Positions 34,621 to 42,897 of a stretch of DNA of 64,000 nucleotides are shown one piece after another. Origin of the DNA: Oscillospiraceae bacterium. GTDB lineage: Bacteria > Bacillota > Clostridia > Oscillospirales > Oscillospiraceae. The position numbers and the translations under genes are program-made. How positions within the stretch are numbered: the first letter of the stretch is position 1; every line of letters begins with the position of its first letter. The notes beneath the pieces are model-generated. The model was given only the letters and a program-made list of their open reading frames with translations, was not told the DNA's origin and made no database searches. Location of the stretch: contig SVMC01000002.1 in the NCBI GenBank assembly GCA_015067585.1, positions 49,560-113,559 on the forward strand. Reading direction: 5' to 3'.

Positions 34621-35404
34621 CATTATGACCCTGTTCCCCGATACCGTGGGGGACATGATGAACGAATCCATTCTGGGCCGGGCACAGGAGCGGGGCATCA
34701 TCCGCATCGAGGCCCACCAGATCCGGGATTACACCGCCAACCGACAAAATCAGGTGGATGACTACCCCTACGGCGGCGGTCACGGCGCCATCATGCAGGC
34801 AGACCCCCTCTACCGCTGCTGGCAGGCCATCTGCGATGAGGTTGCCGCCCCGGTGCACACCATCTATCTCTCTCCCTGCGGCACGGTGTTCAATCAGGAA
34901 AAGGCACGGCAATTGCTTGCCCACCACGAGAACATCATTTTGGTCTGCGGCCATTATGAGGGCATTGACCAGCGGTTCATTGATGAATGCGTGGACGAGG
35001 AAATCTCCATCGGCGATTTCGTCCTCACCGGCGGGGAGCTGCCCGCCATGGTGGTGGCGGACTGCATCTGCCGCATGGTGCCCGGGGTGCTGTCGGACGC
35101 TTCCTGCTTTGAGGACGAAAGTCACTGGGCAGGTCTTTTGGAATACCCCCATTACTCCCGCCCCGCCGAATGGCATGGCTTAGAGGTGCCGCCTATCCTC
35201 CTGTCCGGGGATCACGGCAAGGTGGACCGCTGGCGCAAAAAGCAGTCCATCCTTCGCACCTTCCACCGCAGACCCGATATGTTCCAATCCGTTGTGATCC
35301 CGTCCAAGACCCGGGCGGAGAAGAAATTCCTTGCCGAACTGGAGGAAGAGGACGATGCATTCCGAAATCGAAACACTCAAAAAATGGATCGGGGAAGCAA
35401 ATAA
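34610..35404 (+). CDS. trmD: tRNA (guanine-N1-)-methyltransferase TrmD
   Basis: 264 residues. It makes m1G37 in tRNAs with G36, preventing +1 frameshifts. The SPOUT knot is visible in YLSPCGTVFNQEKA, LVCGHYEGIDQRFIDE and SIGDFVLTGGELPAM. About 20 residues longer than the usual 240, with an acidic tail that overlaps the sir2 start by 50 nt. Cotranscribed with rimM. Confidence 0.96.
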   Translation: MRIDIMTLFPDTVGDMMNESILGRAQERGIIRIEAHQIRDYTANRQNQVDDYPYGGGHGAIMQADPLYRCWQAICDEVAAPVHTIYLSPCGTVFNQEKARQLLAHHENIILVCGHYEGIDQRFIDECVDEEISIGDFVLTGGELPAMVVADCICRMVPGVLSDASCFEDESHWAGLLEYPHYSRPAEWHGLEVPPILLSGDHGKVDRWRKKQSILRTFHRRPDMFQSVVIPSKTRAEKKFLAELEEEDDAFRNRNTQKMDRGSK

Positions 35405-36071
35405 TATTGTCTTTTTCGGTGGCGCGGGGGTGTCCACAGAATCCGGTATTCCGGATTTTCGCAGCGTGGACGGTCTTTACAACCAGAAGTTTGAATATCC
35501 CCCGGAAACCATCATTTCCCACAGCTTTTATGAGAAAAAACCGGAGTATTTCTTCCGCTTTTACCGGGAGAAGATGCTCCCGCTGGGCTTTTCTCCCAAC
35601 ATTACCCACCAGGTTCTCGCCCGCTGGGAGAAGGAGGGAAAGCTCCTTGCGGTGGTCACCCAGAACATCGACGGCCTGCATCAAAAAGCGGGAAGTGAGC
35701 GGGTGTATGAGCTGCACGGCAGCGTGCTGCGAAATTACTGCGTCCGCTGCCGCAAATTCTATCCGGCGGAGTACATACGGGATGCCAAGGGCATTCCCAC
35801 CTGCGACTGCGGCGGCATCGTGAAGCCGGATGTGGTGCTGTATGAAGAGCAGCTCAACGACCGCACTGTGGGCAAGGCCATCGCTGCCATTTCCAAGGCA
35901 GACCTTCTCATCGTGGGGGGCACATCTCTGACGGTGTACCCGGCAGCAGGCTTTTTGGGCTATTATGGCGGCAGCCGTCTGGTGCTCATCAACCGGGATC
36001 CCACCCCCTACGATCAGCATGCCGCCCTGTGCATCCACGACAGTCTGGGGAAGGTGTTTTCGCAGCTATAA
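35355..36071 (+). CDS. SIR2-family NAD-dependent protein deacylase
   Basis: 238-residue sirtuin that removes acyl groups from lysines using NAD. NAD-binding GGAGVSTESGIPDFRS, catalytic His in YELHGS, TQNIDGLHQ, and the zinc ligands CVRC and CDC (RCRKFYPAEY and IPTCDCGG) are all intact. VVLYEEQLND lacks the P-x-VVxFGE form with Phe and instead has Tyr. The ATG at 35355 follows GGAGGAAGAGG inside the trmD end, so it is translationally linked to trmD. Confidence 0.93.
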   Translation: MHSEIETLKKWIGEANNIVFFGGAGVSTESGIPDFRSVDGLYNQKFEYPPETIISHSFYEKKPEYFFRFYREKMLPLGFSPNITHQVLARWEKEGKLLAVVTQNIDGLHQKAGSERVYELHGSVLRNYCVRCRKFYPAEYIRDAKGIPTCDCGGIVKPDVVLYEEQLNDRTVGKAIAAISKADLLIVGGTSLTVYPAAGFLGYYGGSRLVLINRDPTPYDQHAALCIHDSLGKVFSQL

Positions 36072-36076
36072 ATCTC

Positions 36077-36260
36077 ACCGTAGGGGACGGGTCTCCCGTC
36101 CCAAAGGCAGCCGATTGTCAATCGCGGGGACGGTTCCGTGATCGGCTTGCCGATCGGGGGACTGTCCCCTGATTGACGGAACAAGCCCCCGGAAATCACA
36201 GAATAACAGGCTCCAAATTTTTGAGTTCCTGCGGGACGGGAAACCCGTCCCCTACGTCCA
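36077..36260. repeat. Family C repeat split by REP family A (copy 7)
   Basis: The left half (GTAGGGGACGGGTCTCCCGT) is at 36079-36108 and the right half (GTTCCTGCGGGACGGGAAAC, then CCGTCCCCTACG) at 36226-36258. A complete REP family A unit, GTCAATCGCGGGGACGG...CCTGATTGAC with the centre GATCGGCTTGCCGATC, occupies 36117-36177. The rest of 36178-36374 has no gene. Confidence 0.75.
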
Positions 36261-36374
36261 TCTATGCAGATGTCTATATGCTTTGCGGTGCAGAGCTTGA
36301 TATATCACCGATTTGCCTTTGGCAAATCCCGTATGCCGTTGCCCGGGCAATGGCAAGAAGAGAAGGAGACCAAA

Positions 36375-38474
36375 ATGAACAAAGAAAGAATCCCTGCCTT
36401 ATTTGGCAGCAATGTATTTAATGAAGAGACCATGGCCCAGTATGTGCCTTTTGAGGCGATGCAGGCCTGGCGGGATTGCCTGAAAAACGGCAAACCCCTG
36501 ACCCTTGAGGTGGCAAACGACATTGCTGAGGGCATGAAGAACTGGGCCCTGGAGCGGGGTGCTACCCACTACACCCACTGGTTCCAGCCCATGACCGGCT
36601 ACACCGCAGAAAAGCACGACAGCTTCATCACCCCTGCGGGCAGCGGCAAGGTCATCATGGACTTTTCCGGCAAGGCACTGGTGTGCGGCGAGCCGGATGC
36701 TTCCTCCTTCCCCTCCGGCGGCCTGCGTGCCACCTTTGAGGCCAGAGGCTACACCGCATGGGACCCCACAAGCTATGCCTTCCTGAAGGACGGCAGCCTG
36801 TGCATCCCCACGGTGTTCTGCTCCTATTCCGGCCAGTCTCTGGACAACAAAACGCCGCTGCTGCGCTCCGTGGAAGCGGTGAGCCGTCAGGCAGTTCGCA
36901 TCCTGCGGCTGTTCGGCGACACCACCACCCGCCGGGTCACCACCCAGGTGGGCCCGGAGCAGGAATATTTCCTCATCGACAAGAAGCTCTTCCTCGCCCG
37001 GGAAGACCTGCGCCTTTGCGGACGCACCTTGTTCGGTGCCAAGCCCCCCAAGGGGCAGGAGCTGGATGACCATTACTTCGGCGTCATCCATCCCCGTGTC
37101 TCCGCCTTCATGCAGGAGCTGGACGAAGAACTGTGGCGCCTTGGCATCCTGTCCAAGACCAAGCACAACGAGGTGGCGCCCTCTCAGCATGAGATGGCTC
37201 CCATCTACTGCGATGTGAACATCGCCTGCGACCACAATCAGCTTGCCATGGAGACCATGAAAAAGGTGGCAGACCGCCACAATTTAGTGTGCCTGCTCCA
37301 CGAAAAGCCCTTCGCCGGGGTCAACGGCTCCGGTAAGCATGACAACTGGTCGCTGGCTACGGATTCCGGCAAGAATCTCTTTGCCCCCGGCAGCACCCCC
37401 AGCCAGAATGCCCAGTTCCTGCTGTTCCTCGCCGCCTTCATCAAGGGTGTGGACGAATATGCCGAGCTGCTGCGCACCACCGTGGCCTGCCCCGGCAATG
37501 ACCACCGTCTGGGCGCCCAGGAAGCACCTCCCGCCATCATCTCCATCTTCCTTGGGGACGAGCTGGACGCGGTGATCGATGCCGTCGTGGGCGGTACGGA
37601 TACAGACTATGTGGATATGAAGCGCCGTCAGCTTCGCATCGGCGTGGACATCCTGCCCCATATCCCCCAGGACACCACCGACCGCAACCGTACCTCCCCC
37701 CTGGCCTTTACCGGCAATAAGTTCGAATTCCGTATGCTCGGCTCCAGCCAGTCCATTTCCGGCGCCAACACGGTGCTGAATACCATCATGGCAGAGGAGC
37801 TTTCCCAGTTTGCTGACATTCTGGAAAATGGAAATAATTTCCAGGAGGACCTCCACGAGCTGATCCGCGCCACCTTCCGTGACCATCGCCGCATCATCTT
37901 CAACGGCAACGGCTACGATGAGGCATGGGTGCAGGAGGCACAGCGCCGCGGCCTTCCCAACCTGCCCACCGCCGCCGATGCCATCCCCACCTATCTGATG
38001 AAGAAAAATGTGGAGCTGATGACCCGCCACGGCAGCTTTACGGAAAGCGAAATGATCGCCCGCCATGAAATTCTCATCGAGCAGTACTGCTATGTCATCC
38101 GCATCGAGGCCCTGACCATGGTGGACATGGCCCAGCACCTGCTGCTGAATGCCGCCTCCCAGTACACCGCCAGCCTGTGCGATACCATCATCAGCAAGAA
38201 GCAGGCCATCCCCGGCATCAGCTGCCGGGTGGAAGAAGCCTTAGCTGCCTCCGTGGCCCATCTGAACGATCAGCTCCTGCAGGAATCCGCCGCCCTCAAG
38301 AGCGCGGTGGAGCTGGCCCCCACCAAGACCGATGAGGAGACCCTTCGCTATTATTATAATGAAGTATTCCTGCGCATGAACTCCCTCCGCGCCGTGGCCG
38401 ATCAGCTGGAAACCCTCACCGCCAGCGACTTCTGGCCCTACCCCACCTACTGCGATCTGCTGTTCCCCGTATAA
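36375..38474 (+). CDS. glnN: Glutamine synthetase type III (GlnN)
   Basis: 699 residues, the size and motif set of GSIII, not the 440-470-residue GSI. It assimilates ammonium: Glu + NH4+ + ATP to Gln. GSIII signatures include FPSGGLRATFEARGYTAWD, GPEQEYFLID, HNEVAPSQHEMAPIY, EKPFAGVNGSGKHDNWS, and the late NRTSPLAFTGNKFEFRMLGS. The ATG at 36375 follows AGAAGGAGAC; the longer reading crosses repeat DNA. No riboswitch or T-box is visible upstream. Confidence 0.95.
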   Translation: MNKERIPALFGSNVFNEETMAQYVPFEAMQAWRDCLKNGKPLTLEVANDIAEGMKNWALERGATHYTHWFQPMTGYTAEKHDSFITPAGSGKVIMDFSGKALVCGEPDASSFPSGGLRATFEARGYTAWDPTSYAFLKDGSLCIPTVFCSYSGQSLDNKTPLLRSVEAVSRQAVRILRLFGDTTTRRVTTQVGPEQEYFLIDKKLFLAREDLRLCGRTLFGAKPPKGQELDDHYFGVIHPRVSAFMQELDEELWRLGILSKTKHNEVAPSQHEMAPIYCDVNIACDHNQLAMETMKKVADRHNLVCLLHEKPFAGVNGSGKHDNWSLATDSGKNLFAPGSTPSQNAQFLLFLAAFIKGVDEYAELLRTTVACPGNDHRLGAQEAPPAIISIFLGDELDAVIDAVVGGTDTDYVDMKRRQLRIGVDILPHIPQDTTDRNRTSPLAFTGNKFEFRMLGSSQSISGANTVLNTIMAEELSQFADILENGNNFQEDLHELIRATFRDHRRIIFNGNGYDEAWVQEAQRRGLPNLPTAADAIPTYLMKKNVELMTRHGSFTESEMIARHEILIEQYCYVIRIEALTMVDMAQHLLLNAASQYTASLCDTIISKKQAIPGISCRVEEALAASVAHLNDQLLQESAALKSAVELAPTKTDEETLRYYYNEVFLRMNSLRAVADQLETLTASDFWPYPTYCDLLFPV

Positions 38475-38477
38475 GCA

Positions 38478-38537
38478 GTCAATCACGGGGACGGTTCCCT
38501 GATCGGCTCGCCGATCGGGGACTGTCCTCTGATTGAC
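38478..38537. repeat. REP family A, copy 8 (left flank of RAYT-A)
   Basis: GTCAATCACGGGGACGG...CTCTGATTGAC with the centre GATCGGCTCGCCGATC. It ends 36 nt before the transposase start. Confidence 0.85.
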
Positions 38538-38573
38538 GAGTGGGATGAGAGTACAAACAGCGAGGTATTCAGA

Positions 38574-39338
38574 ATGTCAAGAAATGCCAGAGTACGCAGC
38601 GAAAGCGGCATTTATCATGTAATGCTCAGAGGGAACAATCGCCAGCAGATTTTTTTGACACCGCAGGATAACCAGAAGTTTCTGCAGGTACTGAAAGAGT
38701 GCAAAGCACTCAGCGGATTCAGGCTATTGGCTTATTGTCTGATGGGGAATCATGTTCATCTTCTGATCAAAGAAGGTAATGAGGAGCTTGGACAGATCTT
38801 CAAACGCATAGGCAGTCGCTTTGTCTATTGGTATAATGCAAAATATCAGCGTGTTGGCCATTTGTTTCAGGATCGGTTTAAATGCGAGGCGGTAGAGAAT
38901 CAAAGGTATCTGTTTACCGTGATACGGTATATTCATCAGAATCCACTGAAAGCAGGGTTGTGTACATGCTTGGAGGATTATCCCTACAGCAGCTATCAGG
39001 AATATCTGCGTGGTCAATACCTTGTAGATATGGATTATGTTACGCAGTATATTTCAAGGGAAGCCATTTTGACCTACAGCAAAGAAGCTATGACGGAAGA
39101 ATGTCTGGACATGGCAGCAACTGCATCCACACGCATGACCGATGAGGAGGCTATAGAAATCATCCGGAATGTTTCCGGTTGCAGAAATGTTGGAGATTTT
39201 CAGAAATTTCCCCAAGGTCAAAGAGATTTTTATCTATTTAAGCTAAAAAATTGCGGAATATCCGCAAGACAGATCAGTCGGTTAACCGGAGTTAGTTATT
39301 ACACTGTACAGTCAATCAGGGGACAGTCCCTCGATTGA
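38574..39338 (+). CDS. REP-associated tyrosine transposase (RAYT-A)
   Basis: 254-residue Y1-type HUH nuclease. The metal histidines are in MGNHVHLLIKE (His60, His62) and the nicking tyrosine in VIRYIHQNPLKAGL (Tyr119). SESGIYHVMLRGNN at the N-terminus and RFVYWYNAKYQRVGHLFQDRF (shown in parts: YQRVGHLFQDRF) are family hallmarks. A C-terminal HTH-like segment (ISARQISRLTGVSYYTVQ) may recognise REP DNA. The final residues and stop are encoded by REP copy 9, which overlaps the gene by 28 nt. REP family A lies on both sides. RAYTs nick REP hairpins. About half its residues match the second RAYT at 46 kb. Confidence 0.92.
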   Translation: MSRNARVRSESGIYHVMLRGNNRQQIFLTPQDNQKFLQVLKECKALSGFRLLAYCLMGNHVHLLIKEGNEELGQIFKRIGSRFVYWYNAKYQRVGHLFQDRFKCEAVENQRYLFTVIRYIHQNPLKAGLCTCLEDYPYSSYQEYLRGQYLVDMDYVTQYISREAILTYSKEAMTEECLDMAATASTRMTDEEAIEIIRNVSGCRNVGDFQKFPQGQRDFYLFKLKNCGISARQISRLTGVSYYTVQSIRGQSLD

Positions 39339-39370
39339 CAAGTCAATCAAGGAACCGTCCCCAGATTGAC
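39311..39370. repeat. REP family A, copy 9 (right flank of RAYT-A)
   Basis: GTCAATCAGGGGACAG...CCAGATTGAC with the centre CGATTGACAAGTCAATC. It overlaps the last 28 nt of the RAYT-A gene. Confidence 0.85.
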
Positions 39371-39485
39371 AGATTGACATCACTGTAGGGCGGGGGCTTG
39401 CTCCCGCCGTATAATGCTCCGAAATCAACAAATTTCCGACAAAATTGAAATATTTCCCTATATTTTTGATAAAAGGAGAAATACC

Positions 39486-39986
39486 ATGTCCTATCATTTT
39501 GACATTTTAGAGAAGCAGGAGGCGCTTTTGCGCTTTTCGAAATTTGACCACGATGTTGCGTGGAATTTGGGCTGCGCCATGGTGCAGCGGGCGAAGGAGC
39601 AGGGCATCGTGATCGCCGTGTCCATCCGCATGGCCAATGGCAGCATCGTCTTCCAGCATCTGCCCGAGGGCACCAATGCCCTGAACGAGCGGTGGATGCG
39701 CCGCAAGTTCAATACCGTCAGCCTGATGGAAAGCTCCTCCCTTCGTGCCACCTTCACCGTGGAGGCCAAGGGCGAAAGCCTGCAGGTGCATACCCTGCCG
39801 GAGGAGGACTATGCCCTGTGCGGCGGCGGCTTCCCGGTGAGAATTCAGGGTTCGGAAGCCATCGCGGGCGTGGTTCTGGCCTCCAACCTCTACCATATCG
39901 TTGACCACGAATTCATCGTGGACTGCCTGCGGGACTTCCTCTCCTGCCCCGAAGCCCCCGCCTACCCCTTCACCCTTCCGGAATAA
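39486..39986 (+). CDS. Heme-degrading-domain (GlcG/HbpS, UPF0303) protein
   Basis: 166 residues. The DUF336/GlcG-HbpS fold is shown by AWNLGCAMVQRAKEQGIVIAVSI near residue 25, then NGSIVFQHLPEGT and a late GGGFPVRIQGSEAIAGVVLASNL. It matches the UPF0303 subgroup. Members have been proposed to bind or degrade heme or to use small cofactors; the activity here is not provable. Cytosolic. ATG at 39486 after AAAAGGAG. The aldo/keto reductase starts 20 nt after its stop, so both are probably one operon. Confidence 0.85.
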   Translation: MSYHFDILEKQEALLRFSKFDHDVAWNLGCAMVQRAKEQGIVIAVSIRMANGSIVFQHLPEGTNALNERWMRRKFNTVSLMESSSLRATFTVEAKGESLQVHTLPEEDYALCGGGFPVRIQGSEAIAGVVLASNLYHIVDHEFIVDCLRDFLSCPEAPAYPFTLPE

Positions 39987-40006
39987 AACCTACAGGAGGA
40001 ACGACC

Positions 40007-40975
40007 ATGAATAACCTTCCCAACTATGGCGTATTGCCCTGCGGCGGGCCTGCCGCATCACGGATTTTCTTCGGCACTGCCAATGCCCCCATGCTGGCGG
40101 GCGAGGATGCTTCCCCCATGCTGGACGAGATGCTTGCCCTTGGCATCAATGCCTTCGACACCGCCCGTGGCTATGGTCTTGCCGAGCGGGTGCTGGGCAA
40201 CTGGATGGAAAAGCGGGGCAATCGGGACGAGCTGATCGTGCTGAGCAAGTGCGGCGACCTGAAGAACGGCATCGTCCATCTGGATGGTCAGGTGATCGAG
40301 GAAGAGCTGGCCCAGAGCCTCAAGGAGCTTCGCACCGACCACATCGATGTGTACCTTCTGCACCGGGACGATCCCAATACCTCCATCCCCGAATACATGG
40401 AAACCCTGAACCGTGCCTATGACGCGGGCAGGATCCGCTGCTTCGGCGTGTCCAACTGGACGGTGGAGCGCATCCGGGAAGCCAATGACTATGCCGCTGC
40501 CCACGGCTTACAGGGCTTCTCCGTATCCAGCCCCCATTACAGCTTGGCTGAGCAGGTGCGTGACCCCTGGGGCGGCAACTGCGTCACCGCTGCAGGCGAT
40601 TCCCATGAGGCCGACCGCGCATGGTATACCGCCCAAAATATGCCCGTCATCGCCTACTCCACCCTGAGCCGCGGCTTCTTCAGCGGAAAATTCAAGGCAG
40701 GGGACATGGAAGGCGCAAAATTGGCATTAGATCCCCCCGCCCAGAAGGGTTACCTCTGCGAGAGCAACATGGCCCGCCTCGCCAGAGCCGAAATCCTCGC
40801 CAAGAGAGACGGCTGCACTGTAGCCGAGATCAATATGCGCTATATTTTCGCCACAGAAATGAACTTCTTCGCCGTCTGCGCCACCGGCTCCGCCGAAAGA
40901 ATGCGCCGGAACATCGCCGCCAGTCGCGAGCCCCTCTGCGCGGCAGATGTCGCCTTCCTCGAAGGCAAAGCATGA
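40007..40975 (+). CDS. Aldo/keto reductase
   Basis: 322 residues, TIM-barrel AKR that reduces aldehydes or ketones with NAD(P)H. The catalytic tetrad is visible: Asp in NAFDTARGYG, Tyr in the same segment, Lys in IVLSKCGD and His in VYLLHRDDP. The late YIFATEMNFFAVCATGSAERM region replaces the usual IPGxxxPEQ cofactor loop with a divergent sequence. Preceded by AGGAGG. Substrate unknown; coexpressed with the heme-domain protein. Confidence 0.87.
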   Translation: MNNLPNYGVLPCGGPAASRIFFGTANAPMLAGEDASPMLDEMLALGINAFDTARGYGLAERVLGNWMEKRGNRDELIVLSKCGDLKNGIVHLDGQVIEEELAQSLKELRTDHIDVYLLHRDDPNTSIPEYMETLNRAYDAGRIRCFGVSNWTVERIREANDYAAAHGLQGFSVSSPHYSLAEQVRDPWGGNCVTAAGDSHEADRAWYTAQNMPVIAYSTLSRGFFSGKFKAGDMEGAKLALDPPAQKGYLCESNMARLARAEILAKRDGCTVAEINMRYIFATEMNFFAVCATGSAERMRRNIAASREPLCAADVAFLEGKA

Positions 40976-40989
40976 GCCATAGCAGCATT

Positions 40990-41023
40990 GCAGCCCTCCC
41001 GAACCCGGGAGGGCTGCATTTTT
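40990..41023 (+). terminator. Terminator of the aldo/keto reductase operon
   Basis: GCAGCCCTCCCG pairs with CGGGAGGGCTGC, followed by ATTTTTG. Confidence 0.88.
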
Positions 41024-41028
41024 GATCG

Positions 41029-41127
41029 TAGGAGACGGGTCTCCCGTCCCAAAATGCCTGCGTTTTCGCCGGAACTTCCATTCAAGCGCAGCCGTTCCTG
41101 CGGGATGGGAAACCCGTCCCCTACATC
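41029..41127. repeat. Family C repeat, complete copy
   Basis: The left arm GTAGGAGACGGGTCTCCCGT and the right arm GGGATGGGAAACCCGTCCCC (then TAC), with CGCCGGAACTTCCATTCAAG and GTTCCTGCGGGA inside. It serves as the reference for the broken copies at 1500 and 36077. Confidence 0.75.
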
Positions 41128-41136
41128 CGCGGATAT

Positions 41137-41152
41137 TGTTTCACGTGAAACA
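41137..41152. promoter_or_regulatory. parS: parS centromere site 1
   Basis: TGTTTCACGTGAAACA, the exact 16-bp ParB consensus palindrome, 119 bp upstream of parA. Confidence 0.95.
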
Positions 41153-41176
41153 ATGGATTTGCCTGCCCTGTCAAAA

Positions 41177-41192
41177 TGTTTCACATGAAACA
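41177..41192. promoter_or_regulatory. parS: parS centromere site 2
   Basis: TGTTTCACATGAAACA, one central mismatch from consensus. It lies exactly 40 bp from site 1, centre to centre. Confidence 0.9.
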
Positions 41193-41215
41193 ATCATAAA
41201 AAACACAAGATTGGA

Positions 41216-41243
41216 TTGAAATGCGAAAAATATGTGGTATAAT
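41216..41243 (+). promoter_or_regulatory. parAB promoter
   Basis: TTGAAA (41216-41221), 16 nt, TATAAT (41238-41243). It begins 24 bp beyond parS site 2, so ParB spreading could repress it. Confidence 0.65.
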
Positions 41244-41270
41244 GAATCGGAGTGAAGAAGGAGGTGCGTT

Positions 41271-42029
41271 ATGGGACAGATCATCGCCATTGTGAATCAG
41301 AAGGGCGGCGTGGGGAAAACCACCACCGCGGTGAACCTGACGGCGGGCCTGCATGAGGCAGGCAGCAAGGTGCTTTTGTGTGATTTTGATCCTCAAGCCA
41401 ACGCCACCTCCGGCCTCGGCGTGGAAAAGCGCCGGTTAAAGGCCAGCATCTACCATGTACTCACCGGCGAGCGCAGCGCGCAGGAGGCCATCGTGAAGAC
41501 CTCCTTCGGCGATGTGCTGCCCTCCACCGGCGCTTTGGCTGGGGCAGGGGTGGAGCTCGCCGCCATGGAGGATCGGGAATTTGTCCTTCGGCGGGCCTTG
41601 ATGCCCCTTTGCGAGCAATACGACTACATATTCATCGACTGCCCGCCCTCTTTGGAGCTGCTGACGCTGAACGGCCTTTGCGCCGCCGACAGCATTTTGG
41701 TACCGGTGCAGTGTGAATACTTCGCACTGGAGGGTCTTTCCGACCTGATGGGCACCCTGCGGGCGGTGAAGGCCCGTCTGAATCCGAAGCTTCATATCTT
41801 CGGCGTGCTGCTCACCATGTACGACGGACGGACGAACTTCTCTCAGCAGGTGGCGCAGGAGGTGCGCCGCCATTTCCCCGGCAAGGTATTTGCCAATGTC
41901 ATTCCCCGTAATGTGCGTCTTGCCGAGGCCCCCAGCCACGGCATCCCTGTGAACGCCTATGACCGTCACAGCCGGGGCGCAAAGGCTTACACCCAGCTGG
42001 TGCGGGAAATTTTAGACAGGAGGCCATAA
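41271..42029 (+). CDS. parA: Chromosome partitioning ATPase ParA (Soj)
   Basis: 252-residue Walker-type ATPase: deviant Walker A VNQKGGVGKTTTAVNLT at residue 8, Walker A' VLLCDFDPQANAT and Walker B FIDCPPSLELLTLN. No N-terminal HTH, so it is the small Soj type. It works with ParB-parS to separate origins. The ATG follows AGAAGGAGG. parB starts 1 nt after the stop. Confidence 0.97.
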   Translation: MGQIIAIVNQKGGVGKTTTAVNLTAGLHEAGSKVLLCDFDPQANATSGLGVEKRRLKASIYHVLTGERSAQEAIVKTSFGDVLPSTGALAGAGVELAAMEDREFVLRRALMPLCEQYDYIFIDCPPSLELLTLNGLCAADSILVPVQCEYFALEGLSDLMGTLRAVKARLNPKLHIFGVLLTMYDGRTNFSQQVAQEVRRHFPGKVFANVIPRNVRLAEAPSHGIPVNAYDRHSRGAKAYTQLVREILDRRP

Positions 42030-42030
42030 G

Positions 42031-42897
42031 ATGGCAAAAGGACTTGGAAAAGGTCTTGGAGCGCTGCTTGGCGACTTTGATGCCCCGCAGGAAAACAGCG
42101 CGGGGCGGGTGCAGCAGATCTCCATTTATAAGGTAGAGCCGAATCCGGATCAGCCGCGTCACAGCTTCGATGAAGATGCCCTGCAGGCTTTGGCGGATTC
42201 CATCACCGCCCACGGCATTCTGCAGCCTCTCACGGTGCGGGAGCTGCCCGGCGGCTACTATCAGATCATCGCCGGTGAGCGCCGCTGGCGGGCAGCCAGA
42301 ATGGCGGGTCTGCATGAGGTGCCGGTGCTGGTGATCGAAGCGGACGACCGCAAGGTGATGGAGCTGGCCCTGATCGAAAATCTGCAGCGGGAGGACCTGA
42401 ACCCGTTGGAAGAGGCCCGGGGCTATCGGGTGCTGATGGAGGAATACGGCCTGAGTCAGGAAAAGGCCGCCCAGCGGGTGGGCAAATCCCGTTCCGCCGT
42501 GGCCAACAGCATGAGATTATTGCAGCTTTGTCCCGAAGTGCTGGCACTGATCGAGGATGGCAGCCTGAGCGCGGGTCACGCCAGAGCGATGGTGGTCCTG
42601 CCCACGGCGAAGCTCCAGCAGACCGCCGCCCAGAAGGTGCAGGCCCTGCGGCTTTCCGTCCGTCAGACGGAGGCTTTGTGCAAAAAACTAATGCAGACGC
42701 CCAAAGAAGAACCCCCGCAGGTGCTTCCCACCGTGGATTATTACGCCGAATGTGCCCGCGACCTGTCCAAACGGCTGGGCAGAGGCGCAAAGATCGTCCA
42801 CGGCCGCAAAAAGGGCCGCATCGAGCTGGAATATTACGATCAGGAAGATCTGCAGCGGCTTTTGGATGCCCTGCAGGGAATAGGAGGAGCCAAATGA
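42031..42897 (+). CDS. parB: Chromosome partitioning protein ParB (Spo0J)
   Basis: 288-residue CTPase clamp: VEPNPDQPRHSFDEDALQAL, AGERRWRAARMAG (CTP-binding GERRxRA) and ENLQREDLNPLEEARGY. The HTH is at LSQEKAAQRVGKSRSAVANSM, and the C-terminal dimerisation tail is LEYYDQEDLQRLLDAL. It loads at the two parS sites upstream of parA and spreads. Its stop overlaps the next gene as ATGA. Confidence 0.97.
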   Translation: MAKGLGKGLGALLGDFDAPQENSAGRVQQISIYKVEPNPDQPRHSFDEDALQALADSITAHGILQPLTVRELPGGYYQIIAGERRWRAARMAGLHEVPVLVIEADDRKVMELALIENLQREDLNPLEEARGYRVLMEEYGLSQEKAAQRVGKSRSAVANSMRLLQLCPEVLALIEDGSLSAGHARAMVVLPTAKLQQTAAQKVQALRLSVRQTEALCKKLMQTPKEEPPQVLPTVDYYAECARDLSKRLGRGAKIVHGRKKGRIELEYYDQEDLQRLLDALQGIGGAK

